Shown: positions 1-9,958, counted from the first letter of the stretch. The stretch: 64,000 nt of DNA from Alkalicoccobacillus murimartini (GCF_030813245.1 NZ_JAUSUA010000004.1:310001-374000), one strand, 5' to 3'. Notes: generated from the letters alone by a model not told the origin. Program-made: numbers and translations.

Positions 1-1144
1 TTAAGCTACCTTTATCTTCTCTTGCAGATCCAAAAATATCACACAAATAAACTGAGTCTGCTTTTGAAAGGGCTTCTGCAAATTCATCAAGGAATGTTTT
101 AGTACGCGTAAATGTGTGTGGTTGAAAAATAGCTACCACTTCACGATCACTATATTTCTTTCTAGCTGCTTCAATCGTAACGGCAATTTCTGTTGGATGA
201 TGTGCATAATCATCAATTAGAATTTGTCTTCCGAAATGTTGCTCACTGAATCGGCGTTTTACCCCATCAAATGTTTGAAGGTGTTTAGCAAGCGCTTCTG
301 CAGACACTCCCTCATAATGACAGATCGCAATGACAGCCAATGCATTTAATACGCTATGATTTCCGAAACCAGGAATTGTAAATGTACCATATAAGCTGTT
401 ACGGACATATACGTCAAACGTAGTTCCATTCTCACCACTTACCACATTATAAGCTTGGAAGTCATTATGCTCTTTGAAACCATAATAGACAACAGGGACA
501 TTCGCATGAATACTTTGCAGATATTCGTCATCTCCACAGGCAATGATCGCTTTGTTCACTTGTTTCGCCATTTCCTGGAATGCATTAAACACATCATGAA
601 CATCTTTAAAATAATCCGGATGATCAAAATCAATGTTTGTCATGACACAGTAATCAGGCTTGTAATTTAAAAAGTGACGGCGATATTCACATGCTTCAAA
701 TACAAAATACTTTGAATCTTCCTCTCCCTTACCTGTTCCATCCCCTATTAAGTAGGAAACTGGATGGACTGATCCCAACACATGGGATAATAAACCGGTT
801 GTTGAGGTTTTTCCATGGGAGCCTGTTACAGCAACACTAGTAAATTGATTAATAAACCGACCGAGAAAAGATGGATACTGCTCAATTTCGATTCCTTTTT
901 GGGCAGCTTCTTGAAGTTCAATGTGGTCTTCATTGTAGGCTGCAGAAACAATGATTTTTTGATTTTCTTTAATATTTGCCTTATCGAAGGGTAATAGTGG
1001 AATCCCTTTTTGTTCAAGAGGTTTTTGGGTGAAGAACGTTTTATCAACATCTGAACCTTGTACATTATAATTCATATCATGTAGGATTTGAGCCAGAGCA
1101 CTCATCCCTGATCCTTTTATTCCAACAAAATGAAAATTGCTCAT
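1..1144 (-). CDS. murC: UDP-N-acetylmuramate--L-alanine ligase MurC (3' end cut by window)
   Basis: MurC adds L-alanine to UDP-MurNAc in the cytoplasm, the first amino-acid step of peptidoglycan precursor synthesis. The frame is open from ATG at 1144 to the window edge, giving 381 codons of the roughly 430-440 usual for the family, so about the last 50 residues are missing. The N-terminus reads [14 protein letters not shown] (Rossmann-type start of Mur ligases), the ATP P-loop GSHGKTST lies at residues 108-115, and a later YAHHPTE segment is typical of MurC. In B. subtilis murC also follows ytpT/sftA. Identification is secure. Confidence 0.95.
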   Translation of the reverse strand, partial: MSNFHFVGIKGSGMSALAQILHDMNYNVQGSDVDKTFFTQKPLEQKGIPLLPFDKANIKENQKIIVSAAYNEDHIELQEAAQKGIEIEQYPSFLGRFINQFTSVAVTGSHGKTSTTGLLSHVLGSVHPVSYLIGDGTGKGEEDSKYFVFEACEYRRHFLNYKPDYCVMTNIDFDHPDYFKDVHDVFNAFQEMAKQVNKAIIACGDDEYLQSIHANVPVVYYGFKEHNDFQAYNVVSGENGTTFDVYVRNSLYGTFTIPGFGNHSVLNALAVIAICHYEGVSAEALAKHLQTFDGVKRRFSEQHFGRQILIDDYAHHPTEIAVTIEAARKKYSDREVVAIFQPHTFTRTKTFLDEFAEALSKADSVYLCDIFGSAREDKGSL

Positions 1145-1400
1145 AGGTAAACCTCCCCGCTGCCTCTCTTATTATTTCAACTATAAAGTGAGAAGTAGCG
1201 TTCATTCATTTTTTTATATTATTTGAGTACATCATCGTATGATTTCCAGGCTCACGCCTATCTTTCCCATTCGCTTGATTCTATCCATTACTATATGTGC
1301 CATGCTTGTAAAAAGACTCTGACAACCTACTCCACTGATTCGCAACGTTCACGAACATTCTCTATACTATAGAACAAGTTAGGATTAGACAAGAGCCTTC
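1145..1400. other. Intergenic region murC-sftA
   Basis: These 256 bases lie between two minus-strand genes and must carry the murC promoter. I see no coding frame, no clear terminator for sftA and no recognisable riboswitch. An AGGTTTACC stretch just upstream of the murC ATG may serve as its ribosome binding site. Confidence 0.4.
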
Positions 1401-3983
1401 TTACTCAGTGTATCCGAGCACTTGATCGACAGACATCTCATCAATAAGTACCTGTCTCGGTTTACTGCCCATTGCACCAGTAATAACACCTCGAGCTTCT
1501 AACATATCAATTAATCTTGCAGCCCTGTTATACCCAATGCGGAAGCGGCGTTGTAGATTTGAAGCGGAAGCCGTTCCTTGGTTAATAACATGGTAACAAG
1601 CTTCTTCGAATAAATCATCTTCTTGCTCACTCTGTTCATATGACTTTTGCATTTGTTCAGTATCAAACATAAATTCTGGTTTGCGCTGTTTTTTTACATA
1701 AGATATGACATCTTCAATTTCCTCATCTGTCACAAAAGTCCCTTGCACACGAACAGGCTTTGGCGATCCGTTCTCATTAAATAACATATCTCCACGCCCC
1801 AGCAGACGCTCTGCACCATTCATATCTAGAATGGTCCTTGAATCAGTCTGAGATGAAACAGAGAAGGCAATTCGAGTTGGAATGTTCGCTTTAATTAATC
1901 CTGTTATGACATCAACAGAAGGGCGTTGCGTAGCAACTAATAAATGAATTCCACATGCACGCGCTTTTTGAGCAATACGGCAAATAGAATCTTCAACCTC
2001 CTGAGGAGAGACCATCATTAAGTCAGCTAGTTCATCAATGACTACAAGAATATACGGCATGGCTGGTTTAGACGGTTCTTCTGAATATAGCTCGTTATAA
2101 CGGCCTACATCACGAACACCTTTTTGGCTGAACTGTTCATACCGGCGTTCCATCTCACCTACCACCCATTTTAGGGCAATGGTCGCTTGTTTTGCATCCG
2201 TGATAACTGGTGCTACAAGATGGGGCACATCATTGTAAGGTGCAAGCTCAACCATTTTCGGATCAACTAGGAGTAGTTTTACTTCGTCTGGTGTAGCTTT
2301 ATATAAGAGACTAATCAAAATCGAGTTAATGCACACACTTTTACCGGATCCTGTAGCTCCAGCAACTAATCCGTGTGGCATTTTTCGCAAATCAGTCACA
2401 ATCGGCTGACCAGAAATATCTAGCCCTAACGCTACAGTCATTGGCGAAGAAGGTTGAATAAATACATCACGTCTCAATATTTCTCTTAACCATACTGCTT
2501 CCGGATGTAAGTTTGGCACTTCAATACCTATCGTATTTTTACCTGGTATCGGCGCCTCAATTCTAATTTCTTTCGCAGATAAAGTCATTTTAATATCGTC
2601 ACTTAAATTGGTCACCTTATTTACCTTTACCCCGCGTGCAGGTTGGATCTCAAATCTCGTAACGGAAGGACCCATGGTTGTATGAACAACCTTTGCGTCG
2701 ACATGAAAACTTTGTAGCGTTTCTTCAAGTAGCACGGCCTGCTGATCCAACCACTCCGTATCCATCACCCGCTTTGCCTCCGGATAACGAAGAAGTTGTA
2801 TGCTTGGCTTCATATAACCAGAATTCGACTCAACTTCTTTTGTTGTAGACGGTGTTGCAGTCTTTTTATCCTTCGGCATCATTAATACATTAAAAGGAAC
2901 AGAAGCCTTTTGCTTGGTTTGGGATGTGAACGCGGTATTCTCTTTAGTAGGCTGCTTGGTTTTAACAGGTTCTACAACAGGCTGCTGTTCTTCTTTCACC
3001 TCAATTGTTGGTTCTTCATAAAAAGGTGATTCATCCTCTACGATTGGTTCTTCGTAGTCTGAATGAGGATTTTCCTCTTTCTCACTACTTTGCTCTGAGG
3101 CCGCCTCCTCTAGCTCTAGTATTTCAGGCTGAGGTTCTATGACTTCAAGAGTTGATTGAGTCTTTTGCTCAATCGGTTCAGCTGTGTACGTATCATCCTG
3201 TTCAGGTACTATTTCTTCTACCTTCTCAACTGGTATGTACACCACTTCTTCATTTGATTCGACCGGATGTGGATTAGTAGCTATGTCCTCTTCAATCTCT
3301 TGAACCGGCTCAGTCACGATCTCTTCCTTTTTACTCTCTTCCTGCGCATAGGAACTCTCAGATAACGTAAAAGTCGTATCTTGAATCGCGTCTTCTTCAT
3401 CCTTATGATCTACCACTTGATGTACCTCTTTAGTAGACTCTGAGAAGAACGTTTGAGGAATTGACTCTTCAGTTATCTTTGTCGGTTCAACCTCTGGCTC
3501 ATGCAGGGTAAGCTGAGTCCGTTGGCTTGGCAAGACCTTCCTAAATCCGTGTATAGGTGATGGAATCGACGTTGGTTTAAAATCTGGATTATTAAATTTC
3601 ACGCGTTCCTTTTTTTCTACTTTTTTAGTCGGCTCTTCTCTCGTTGACTTCCCCGTTCGATCAACATGCTTCTCTACAGATTCATGCGATTTATCAGGTT
3701 TAGGCGTGTCGGCCTTCCTATCTTGCATCATTTCTTTTGCTTGTTCTTCAACCTCTAATGGGAACCTTATGCCGTTGGACCTTGCGTACTGATACGTAAT
3801 TCGTGGGCCTTTATCAGAGGGTTCTTGATAGGAAGGGTATGTATGGCTCGATCTTCTATCAACTTGTTTAGACTGTTGAACATTGGACGATTCTGTCTCT
3901 TTCTTATTCTCATCCTTTTCATTCTGTTCCACTCCATAAAATGTCTGTTGAATCCATTTCCGCAAGCGTTGTATAGGTTCCAT
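1401..3983 (-). CDS. sftA: DNA translocase SftA (FtsK/SpoIIIE family, soluble type)
   Basis: A septum-associated DNA pump that clears chromosomal DNA from the closing division septum. No transmembrane segments are visible, which separates it from SpoIIIE and fits SftA. About the first 380 residues are charged and low in complexity, rich in Glu, Pro and Val. The translocase motor follows, with Walker A GATGSGKS near residues 541-549 and Walker B VVIDELAD near 645, then a C-terminal winged-helix gamma domain (RRFRIGYNRAARLID). I prefer the ATG at 3983, which has AGGTGG eight bases upstream; a GTG start at 4010 would add nine residues. Its place next to murC and ytpR is as in B. subtilis. Confidence 0.93.
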   Translation of the reverse strand: MEPIQRLRKWIQQTFYGVEQNEKDENKKETESSNVQQSKQVDRRSSHTYPSYQEPSDKGPRITYQYARSNGIRFPLEVEEQAKEMMQDRKADTPKPDKSHESVEKHVDRTGKSTREEPTKKVEKKERVKFNNPDFKPTSIPSPIHGFRKVLPSQRTQLTLHEPEVEPTKITEESIPQTFFSESTKEVHQVVDHKDEEDAIQDTTFTLSESSYAQEESKKEEIVTEPVQEIEEDIATNPHPVESNEEVVYIPVEKVEEIVPEQDDTYTAEPIEQKTQSTLEVIEPQPEILELEEAASEQSSEKEENPHSDYEEPIVEDESPFYEEPTIEVKEEQQPVVEPVKTKQPTKENTAFTSQTKQKASVPFNVLMMPKDKKTATPSTTKEVESNSGYMKPSIQLLRYPEAKRVMDTEWLDQQAVLLEETLQSFHVDAKVVHTTMGPSVTRFEIQPARGVKVNKVTNLSDDIKMTLSAKEIRIEAPIPGKNTIGIEVPNLHPEAVWLREILRRDVFIQPSSPMTVALGLDISGQPIVTDLRKMPHGLVAGATGSGKSVCINSILISLLYKATPDEVKLLLVDPKMVELAPYNDVPHLVAPVITDAKQATIALKWVVGEMERRYEQFSQKGVRDVGRYNELYSEEPSKPAMPYILVVIDELADLMMVSPQEVEDSICRIAQKARACGIHLLVATQRPSVDVITGLIKANIPTRIAFSVSSQTDSRTILDMNGAERLLGRGDMLFNENGSPKPVRVQGTFVTDEEIEDVISYVKKQRKPEFMFDTEQMQKSYEQSEQEDDLFEEACYHVINQGTASASNLQRRFRIGYNRAARLIDMLEARGVITGAMGSKPRQVLIDEMSVDQVLGYTE

Positions 3984-4124
3984 TTTTCGTTCCACCTGCT
4001 TTCTAAACACATCTACCTTGTGAACAGAAAAAAGCCGGCAGCATCTGATCGCCAGGACAACCTTAAATGGCTGTTACATGGACCCGTTGCTAAACCAGCC
4101 TTTTTCATCAGTTAGGCTGTTTTT

Positions 4125-4730
4125 TTATCGTGTAAATGAAGAACCTATTTCTGATGAATCATCAAGAACTAGAATCCCTTTTTCTTCAGGGGCATCCGGA
4201 AGATTCAATTCCTTTGCCGAACAAATCATACCATTCGATTCAACGCCACGAAGAGAGGCTTTCTTAATTTGGAGTCCGCTTGGCATGACAGCCCCTTCTA
4301 ATGCAACAACAACCTTTTGTCCTGCCTCCACATTTGGAGCACCACATACGATTTGCAATGTTTCACTTCCTACATTAACTTGACAAACATTTAGTTTATC
4401 AGCGTTTTCATGCTTGTCTTTTGATGAGACATAGCCAACAACAAATAATGGCTTGTTAGAGCCTTCAAAGTTAATGTCGAATCCTTCTCCGCTTAACGCC
4501 TTATTAATCAATTCCTTCACAGATTCTGTCAGATCAACAACGCCTGATTCAGTTAATTCTCCATAGGAAGACGCATCAAAGATATTATATCCTGTCGTCT
4601 GTTTTGTTGAAGTGTCATAAATTCTAGAAACATTCCCTTTACGCTCATATGCTAGCTCTACCGGTTCACTATTTGAAAGAGAGATTAACAACGTATCGCC
4701 TATCCCTTTTTGATTATAAAATATATTCAT
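4125..4730 (-). CDS. ytpR: tRNA-binding (EMAP-like) domain protein YtpR
   Basis: A 201-residue protein with a divergent N-terminal half and a C-terminal oligonucleotide-binding fold like that of the PheT beta subunit and EMAPII (FVVGYV near residue 96, [29 protein letters not shown]). In these proteins the fold binds tRNA, but the cellular role of YtpR is not known to me. An AGGAG site stands nine bases before the ATG. It is co-directional with ytpQ upstream (44-bp gap) and sftA downstream, as in B. subtilis. Confidence 0.9.
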   Translation of the reverse strand: MNIFYNQKGIGDTLLISLSNSEPVELAYERKGNVSRIYDTSTKQTTGYNIFDASSYGELTESGVVDLTESVKELINKALSGEGFDINFEGSNKPLFVVGYVSSKDKHENADKLNVCQVNVGSETLQIVCGAPNVEAGQKVVVALEGAVMPSGLQIKKASLRGVESNGMICSAKELNLPDAPEEKGILVLDDSSEIGSSFTR

Positions 4731-4774
4731 GGACGTTCTCCTTTATTCTATTCTGCCTATTAGTATAACATAGG

Positions 4775-5587
4775 TTATTTTTTAGTAGATGGGCCTTTAG
4801 GTTTTTTTTGCGCCATAATAAACACTGGCTCAAGCTCTCCATCTTTCATCAAAAAAGGTAGGGCTGTTACTGGGACTCTACCTTGTCCGAAAAACGTTAA
4901 AGCTGTCTGTGCCATGACATCATAGCCAGTATCATTCACTAGATCCACAAACATAAGTGCGTCTTGATGAGGAATGGCAATGCCTAATTCGCCGTGCACC
5001 TTTTTTCCCATACGTTCAATGAGAGATTGATCAAGAATTCGACTTGCTTCATAGCCATCCTTGGCATTCATAAAGTAAAATGTGTTACCAGCTACTTCTT
5101 GCTGTTTAAACGGTTGTGGAAGTGATCGGACATTAAATAATGCAGTTTCCCTTAAAGAATCAGCCGTAAAGCCATTCTCTTCAAGAAGAGCATGATCGAT
5201 TAATGTGTAGGAATCACCAAGATCCAACGCATAATAAACTCTTGTTTCTGCCGTGTGTTCATGAAACACAAGCTTCTTCCCATCAGCTGATTCTTCAGGA
5301 AAAGAGGCAGCACGAATAACAGGGAGTATCTTACTCTCATTCCCCTTTAATTCAACCTTCTGACGCATAGACTCTAAGCCTACTTGTACATAGCGAATCG
5401 ATTCCTCGACCCCTGCATAGTCTTCCCTTTCCCATTTAGCAAGTAATGGGCGTAGAGATAAGGTTACACCCTTTTGGGTAGCGCTATCCTCTACTCGGAG
5501 TGTCGCTTCTTTTTGATCATACTTAATACGCCAATCTGGTCGCTCAAGCTGTGATTCTATTTTCTTTCTGAATTCCTGCATATTCAT
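4775..5587 (-). CDS. ytpQ: DUF1444 family protein YtpQ
   Basis: This 270-residue soluble protein has no signal peptide or membrane segment. It matches YtpQ by position (ytpP-ytpQ-ytpR order) and by overall sequence, including the N-terminus QEFRKKIESQLERPDW and the LGIAIPHQDALMFVDL segment. No catalytic motif is evident and the function is unknown. The AGGAAG ribosome site precedes ATG 5587. A perfect inverted repeat at 5609-5622 lies just upstream. Confidence 0.85.
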   Translation of the reverse strand: MNMQEFRKKIESQLERPDWRIKYDQKEATLRVEDSATQKGVTLSLRPLLAKWEREDYAGVEESIRYVQVGLESMRQKVELKGNESKILPVIRAASFPEESADGKKLVFHEHTAETRVYYALDLGDSYTLIDHALLEENGFTADSLRETALFNVRSLPQPFKQQEVAGNTFYFMNAKDGYEASRILDQSLIERMGKKVHGELGIAIPHQDALMFVDLVNDTGYDVMAQTALTFFGQGRVPVTALPFLMKDGELEPVFIMAQKKPKGPSTKK

Positions 5588-5608
5588 CTAATATCTTCCT
5601 TTCTAACA

Positions 5609-5622
5609 AACGGTAGACCGTT
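5609..5622. promoter_or_regulatory. Inverted repeat upstream of ytpQ
   Basis: AACGGT-AG-ACCGTT is a perfect 6-bp inverted repeat with a 2-bp centre, 22 bp before the ytpQ start. The size and position would fit a dimeric repressor site, but no regulator can be assigned. Confidence 0.3.
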
Positions 5623-5734
5623 ACGAACTCTTCTAGATAAGATTCTATCATGCAATGACTCACATTCCAACGAAACGGGCATCTCCAGAATATTTGGCTT
5701 ACATTCAAGTGTCATTCGATCGTTAATCCAACAA

Positions 5735-5774
5735 CAAAAAAAGCCAGGAACAAATCAAATGATTTGCTCCTGGC
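5735..5774 (-). terminator. Rho-independent terminator after ytpP
   Basis: A long stem GCCAGGAGCAAATCA / TGATTTGTTCCTGGC is followed on the minus strand by a run of seven T. It ends the EIIC-ytpP transcript, so ytpQ probably has its own promoter. Confidence 0.85.
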
Positions 5775-5787
5775 TCTCTAAAACCAT

Positions 5788-6114
5788 TTAAACGCTTTTT
5801 GCCTCTGCTTCTGTTAAGAATGTTTCTATTTCTTCCTGTGACTTGCGGTCTTTACTTACGAAGCGATTAACTTCTGCACCATTCGCATAAGCTAAAAAGC
5901 TTGGAATTCCAAATATGCTAAGCTCTCCACAAAGATCAATAAACTGATCACGATCCACATAATAAAAATTAAACGTTGGAAAATCAGCTTCAATTCTTGG
6001 AAGAATCGGTTCTATGATACGACAGTCAGGGCACCAATCTGCCGAAAACATAAATACAGCTGTTTCTTTTTCACTAATTTGCTTAAAGTGTTCTAAATCC
6101 TTAACGTGTTCCAT
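5788..6114 (-). CDS. ytpP: Thioredoxin-like protein YtpP
   Basis: A 108-residue cytoplasmic thioredoxin fold. The active-site segment is ADWCPDC, with cysteines 28 and 31 and Pro-Asp between them instead of the Gly-Pro of classical thioredoxin. The cis-proline region is FGIPSFLAY. It likely acts as a thiol-disulfide reductase of low-molecular-weight or protein disulfides. GAGGAG precedes the ATG inside the 11-bp gap to the upstream membrane protein gene, so the two form one operon, closed by the terminator at 5735-5774. Confidence 0.9.
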   Translation of the reverse strand: MEHVKDLEHFKQISEKETAVFMFSADWCPDCRIIEPILPRIEADFPTFNFYYVDRDQFIDLCGELSIFGIPSFLAYANGAEVNRFVSKDRKSQEEIETFLTEAEAKSV

Positions 6115-6125
6115 GTCTAATCTCC

Positions 6126-7148
6126 TCAGCTTTCTTTTGATAAAGTATAGATTTTCATATCTCCATCTTTAATATAACCCATTTTCCTCATAATTTCCGA
6201 GAAAAAGAGACTGAGAAGAGCAGGAGTAATAAAATAAAATAGAAGGACAGCCGTTACACTTGATCCGCTAAACCCCATATCTCGGAATGTCATAATCGGT
6301 CCTACAAGTCCGCTTGTCCCCATGCCTGCGCCAGCTGGAATATTTGTGATACCAAAAACGATTACCCCAATTGGTGCTAGGATCGCACCTGCTAGTAATG
6401 GAGGAATAATAATAATTGGTTTCTTCACGACATTTGGCAGCTGCAGCATAGACGTACCCATGCCAAGTGGGATGATCCCAGAAAATCCATTATCTCTGTA
6501 CCCACTTAAAGCAAAGCCAACCATTTGCGCTGCACATCCAATTGTGGCAGCACCCGCAATTGGTCCTTCAAGCTCCAGTACCATGGCTAACGCAGCGCTT
6601 GACGTTGGTCCTGTAATAACTAATCCCATCAAGGTGGCAACCACAATACACATAATTAAAGGCTGTTGTTCTCCAGCCCACATCATCGCTTTACCTAGTG
6701 TGGTCATGGTTGTCTGAACTCCTGGCCCTGCAAATACTGCCGTAAGATACCCACTGACTACTGTAACAAAGGGTACCAAGATGATATCCATTTTTGTTTC
6801 ACCACTGATTAACTTACCAAGCTCTGTCGCGATGACAGCAGCAACAAAACTTCCAGAAACTCCACCAAATTCTGCACCTGCTGCACCTGCTACAACAGCG
6901 GATAATACAACAAGTCTAGGAGCTTTTAGACCAAGAGCTACAGCTGCACCGATTGCTGGTCCCATCATGCCCATTGCTAATTCACCAACACGAACCAAAC
7001 TAGGTAAACCAAATTGTTCTCCTGCAGTACTTATAATAAGTCCAATAATTAACGTAGCAAAAAAGCCAATGGCCATCTGTCCCATTGCGTCAATGAGATA
7101 CACTCGCCAATGAAGATGTACTCCTTTTTTTCTAAGAAACGTATTCAT
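6126..7148 (-). CDS. PTS EIIC-like membrane protein (PTS_EIIC_2 type), solitary
   Basis: A 340-residue, very hydrophobic protein with about eight to ten predicted membrane segments rich in Gly, Ala and Ile. The glycine-rich stretches (MMGPAIGAAVALGLKAPRL, GAGMGTSGLVGPI) resemble the PTS_EIIC_2 family, in which a sugar-permease-like domain occurs without phosphotransfer domains. No EIIA or EIIB is encoded nearby, so phosphotransferase activity is unlikely from this locus alone and the substrate is unknown. I choose ATG 7148 because AGGGGGAG stands just upstream; an ATG at 7169 has no such site. It shares an operon with the thioredoxin ytpP. Confidence 0.75.
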   Translation of the reverse strand: MNTFLRKKGVHLHWRVYLIDAMGQMAIGFFATLIIGLIISTAGEQFGLPSLVRVGELAMGMMGPAIGAAVALGLKAPRLVVLSAVVAGAAGAEFGGVSGSFVAAVIATELGKLISGETKMDIILVPFVTVVSGYLTAVFAGPGVQTTMTTLGKAMMWAGEQQPLIMCIVVATLMGLVITGPTSSAALAMVLELEGPIAGAATIGCAAQMVGFALSGYRDNGFSGIIPLGMGTSMLQLPNVVKKPIIIIPPLLAGAILAPIGVIVFGITNIPAGAGMGTSGLVGPIMTFRDMGFSGSSVTAVLLFYFITPALLSLFFSEIMRKMGYIKDGDMKIYTLSKES

Positions 7149-7235
7149 TTTTCTCCCCCTGTCGATCATCCTATCCCATCATACATCCAGTTCATACATA
7201 TGACAAGACACCTGTTAACTCTTTATCTCTCTTTT

Positions 7236-7264
7236 TTGCTCTAACTTAGTTGCTTAGGTATACT
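7236..7264 (+). promoter_or_regulatory. Putative sigma-A promoter for ytoQ
   Basis: TTGCTC, a 17-bp spacer and TATACT, ending 33 bp before the ytoQ ATG. Confidence 0.5.
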
Positions 7265-7297
7265 AAAGGAAGATGCTACCAAAGAAAGGATGTTTAG

Positions 7298-7738
7298 ATG
7301 AATTTATCAGTCTATCTTGCAGGAGAAATTCATAGTTCATGGAGAGACGAAATCAAGCAGTTAACTAGTGATCTTCCCATTACATGTTTTAGTCCAATGG
7401 AAAATCACGAACGATCGGATAACATCGGTGAAGAAATATTGGGATCACAACCGAATGCAATCGCAAAAGATGAAGCGGCATCGAGCCTCAACAACTTGCG
7501 TACCCAAGTTCTTCTGCAAAAATCAGATGTAGTAATCGCTTTGTTTGGTGAGTCATATAAACAGTGGAATACAGCAATGGACGCATCAACGGCCGTTGCT
7601 TTAGGTAAGCCACTCATTCTCATTCGCCCAGATACGTTGCATCATGCACTAAAAGAACTATCTAACAAAGCTCAGGTTGTTGTAGAAACACCTCAACAGG
7701 CAGTGGCCGCGTTATCCTATATTTTTGAGAGCGAATAA
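7298..7738 (+). CDS. ytoQ: YtoQ family protein
   Basis: A 146-residue soluble protein, beginning LSVYLAGEIHSSWRDEI. The sequence and the neighbourhood (ytpP, ytoP) match YtoQ. The overall layout (an N-terminal YLAGEIH strand, a central DVVIALFGE strand and GKPLILIRPD) resembles nucleoside 2-deoxyribosyltransferase-like Rossmannoid folds, but activity is not established. AAAGGATG provides the ribosome site. It is monocistronic, with its own promoter and a shared bidirectional terminator. Confidence 0.85.
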   Translation: MNLSVYLAGEIHSSWRDEIKQLTSDLPITCFSPMENHERSDNIGEEILGSQPNAIAKDEAASSLNNLRTQVLLQKSDVVIALFGESYKQWNTAMDASTAVALGKPLILIRPDTLHHALKELSNKAQVVVETPQQAVAALSYIFESE

Positions 7739-7782
7739 AAAAAGACATCTACCAAACATTTTTGTTGGTAGATGTCTTTTTA
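7739..7782. terminator. Bidirectional terminator between ytoQ and yjjX
   Basis: A perfect stem AAAAGACATCTACCAA / TTGGTAGATGTCTTTT with A and T runs on the two sides serves the converging ytoQ and yjjX genes. Confidence 0.9.
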
Positions 7783-7788
7783 GTCTTT

Positions 7789-8319
7789 TCACTTTGACAA
7801 AAGATATTGGCCGTACAGAGCCTTTACAATCTGACTGAACATATCTTTTCGAGAAACCCAATTAGCTGTAAATAACCCCACAGCTCCTTCTCTTGTATTG
7901 GTTCCCTCTTCATTTTTATGTTCGTCCATGATGGTACCTAGTTCTTGCCCTCTCGAAAGAGCAACACTTACATCTGCCGGGACTGGAATTCGCAGTCCAC
8001 TCGCTTCCCAAACTCGTCCCTTAGAATCAACAAGTGCTCCCCAGTTGCATAAGAGTAGTGAGCCAGAATCGGTTTCACTTACCCCTCCTTCGAGTCCAAT
8101 CCCTAAATCTGCGTTAGCTTCCATTAAGGCTGCCTTAGCTCGGTTTATGGCTCCTTGCCTTGTTTCTTCATCTGAAAACGGCTGACAGCTAACACCTGAA
8201 GGAGCATCCACCGTAATAAACTCAAAGAGTTCGCGGATTAATGGTTCTTGGACAGCATGAACTTTAGCTGGATTCTTTGTGCCAATAGCTAGGACTTGAT
8301 ATGATTTTTCATTACTCAT
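7789..8319 (-). CDS. yjjX: Inosine/xanthosine triphosphatase, YjjX/DUF84 family
   Basis: 176 residues. The N-terminus [17 protein letters not shown] is the ITPase-fold nucleotide-binding loop. [20 protein letters not shown] and LGIGLEGGV carry the acidic metal site of the YjjX family, which hydrolyses ITP and XTP to keep deaminated purines out of nucleic acid. The start overlaps the last four bases of the upstream peptidase gene (ATGA arrangement), so translation is probably coupled. Confidence 0.85.
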   Translation of the reverse strand: MSNEKSYQVLAIGTKNPAKVHAVQEPLIRELFEFITVDAPSGVSCQPFSDEETRQGAINRAKAALMEANADLGIGLEGGVSETDSGSLLLCNWGALVDSKGRVWEASGLRIPVPADVSVALSRGQELGTIMDEHKNEEGTNTREGAVGLFTANWVSRKDMFSQIVKALYGQYLLSK

Positions 8320-9392
8320 AGTGAGTGGCCGATTAGAGTCTCAAACGTCGATTTATCAGACGTTTTAACAAGCTTCACAATTAGCTCTTTTGCTGCTGCA
8401 TAATCATCAACATGAATAATTGAACCTGATGTATGAATATAACGCGAACAGATTCCAACTACAGCCGAAGGTACGCCTTCATTTACTAGATGAACACGAC
8501 CTGCATCCGTTCCACCTGGAGAAATAAAATATTGATACGGAATATTATTTGATTCAGCTGTATCCAAAACAAACTCACGCATGCCTTTATGTGTGATCAT
8601 TGTACGATCAAAAATTCGTAGAAGTGCACCTTTTCCCAGATGACCAAACGCGTCTTTTCCACCTGTTGCATCATTAGCTGGACTAGCATCTAATGCATAA
8701 AAAAGATCTGGTTTAATCATTTGAGCGGACGTCTGAGCACCACGAAGACCAACCTCTTCCTGAACCGTTGCACCAGAATAGAGAATGTTAGGGATTGACT
8801 CACCCTGAAGCTCTTTTAACAATTCGATGGCAAGTCCAACACCATAACGATTGTCCCATGCCTTCGCAAGAATTTTTTTAGGATTAGCAAGAGGCGTAAA
8901 TTCGCTTACTGGTACAATTTGTTGTCCTGGCATAATACCAAGCTTCACAGCCTCCTCTTTATCGTCAGCCCCAATGTCGATATACATTTGTTTAAGTGGC
9001 ATTGGCTTATTTCGTTGACTATCTTCAAGTAGATGCGGAGGAGTTGAACCAATCACTCCAATAATCGGACCATTATCAGTCATAATTTGTACACGCTGTG
9101 CCAGAAGAACTTGGCTCCACCAGCCACCAAGTGTTTGAAATTTGATAAGGCCTTTATCATTAATAGATGTCACCATGAATCCTACTTCATCCATGTGGCC
9201 AGCAACCATAACAGTTGGACCAGCTTCGTCCCCACGTTGAACTCCAAAAATACTTCCAAGACGATCTTGAACAATCTCGTCGGTGTATTTCGTTAGTTCC
9301 TCTCGAACGAAATGACGTACCCCATGCTCAAACCCTGAAGCTCCCTGTAGTTCTGTTAAAGTCTTAAATAATGCTAATGTATCCTTATTCAT
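8316..9392 (-). CDS. ytoP: M42 family metallo-aminopeptidase YtoP
   Basis: A 358-residue cytosolic di-metal aminopeptidase of the glutamyl-aminopeptidase/deblocking type. All expected ligands are visible: H66 and D68 in AGHMDEVG, D180 in AWDNRYGVG, catalytic E212 and E213 in QEEVGLRG, D235 in LDASPAND, and H320 in RYIHTSG. The length is normal for M42. A purine-rich GAAAGAGAGG lies before the ATG. It forms an operon with yjjX through a 4-bp overlap. Confidence 0.92.
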   Translation of the reverse strand: MNKDTLALFKTLTELQGASGFEHGVRHFVREELTKYTDEIVQDRLGSIFGVQRGDEAGPTVMVAGHMDEVGFMVTSINDKGLIKFQTLGGWWSQVLLAQRVQIMTDNGPIIGVIGSTPPHLLEDSQRNKPMPLKQMYIDIGADDKEEAVKLGIMPGQQIVPVSEFTPLANPKKILAKAWDNRYGVGLAIELLKELQGESIPNILYSGATVQEEVGLRGAQTSAQMIKPDLFYALDASPANDATGGKDAFGHLGKGALLRIFDRTMITHKGMREFVLDTAESNNIPYQYFISPGGTDAGRVHLVNEGVPSAVVGICSRYIHTSGSIIHVDDYAAAKELIVKLVKTSDKSTFETLIGHSL

Positions 9393-9640
9393 TTAAAGTT
9401 CCTCTCTTTCTTCGCTCTAGTCATTTTCTATGTAGCCTTTATCCCTATCCTTAGTGTATCGAATCTTCTTTTAAAATGCCACATTTCTTATATTCATGAC
9501 GTAAGTCTAGTTCGTATGGTATGGTATCAATGGACAAGCTTTGCAGAGTTTTTAAACTACTGGTATGATTATAGACATTCAATCGTACACACATATAAGT
9601 TATCAGCGATGTTACTTATGAATGAAAGGAATGAAAAGAC

Positions 9641-9943
9641 ATGAAAAAACTGTCATTAGGATTAGGCGTTGGCTTTTTACTCGGTTATTTTCTTCGTCCG
9701 ACCATTACAAAAGAACGAATTTCACCTGAAAAGGCCCTTAAAAAAGCAAAAGCAACAGCTTCTTCACAGCATACAATTAGTGGATCTTGGATTCATATGA
9801 ACCCTGAAACCGTTGAAAGATATGGTCTTCAATATGAGATCTATCGTGGAGGCATATCTACTTCCACTCCAGACGGCACCATTCAATATGACTTTATTAG
9901 TGAAACGAAAAACGGAACGTTATTAGAGTTAACACAGTCTTAA
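9641..9943 (+). CDS. ytzB: Small membrane-anchored PepSY-like protein YtzB
   Basis: A 100-residue protein with one N-terminal hydrophobic segment (residues 4-18, GLGVGFLLGYF) followed by a soluble domain. The segment SPEKALKKAKATA plus a strand-rich C-terminus resembles a PepSY-type domain, which often inhibits or modulates proteases. This matches YtzB by size and location between ytoP and trmB. The function is unproven. Confidence 0.7.
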   Translation: MKKLSLGLGVGFLLGYFLRPTITKERISPEKALKKAKATASSQHTISGSWIHMNPETVERYGLQYEIYRGGISTSTPDGTIQYDFISETKNGTLLELTQS

Positions 9944-9958
9944 CGTACTAAATGGGCG

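Noticed and set aside
826-1065. Minus-strand frame of 79 codons
   Set aside because: It lies inside murC in another frame of the same strand; murC is unmistakable.
3825-4383. Plus-strand frames over the sftA start and ytpR
   Set aside because: Antisense to well-identified genes, with no recognisable domain and no ribosome site.
6322-7113. Plus-strand open frames of 110-131 codons
   Set aside because: They lie antisense to the EIIC-like gene, whose hydrophobic codons give long complementary frames; composition (Pro, Ala, Thr-rich) is that of shadow frames and no ribosome site fits.
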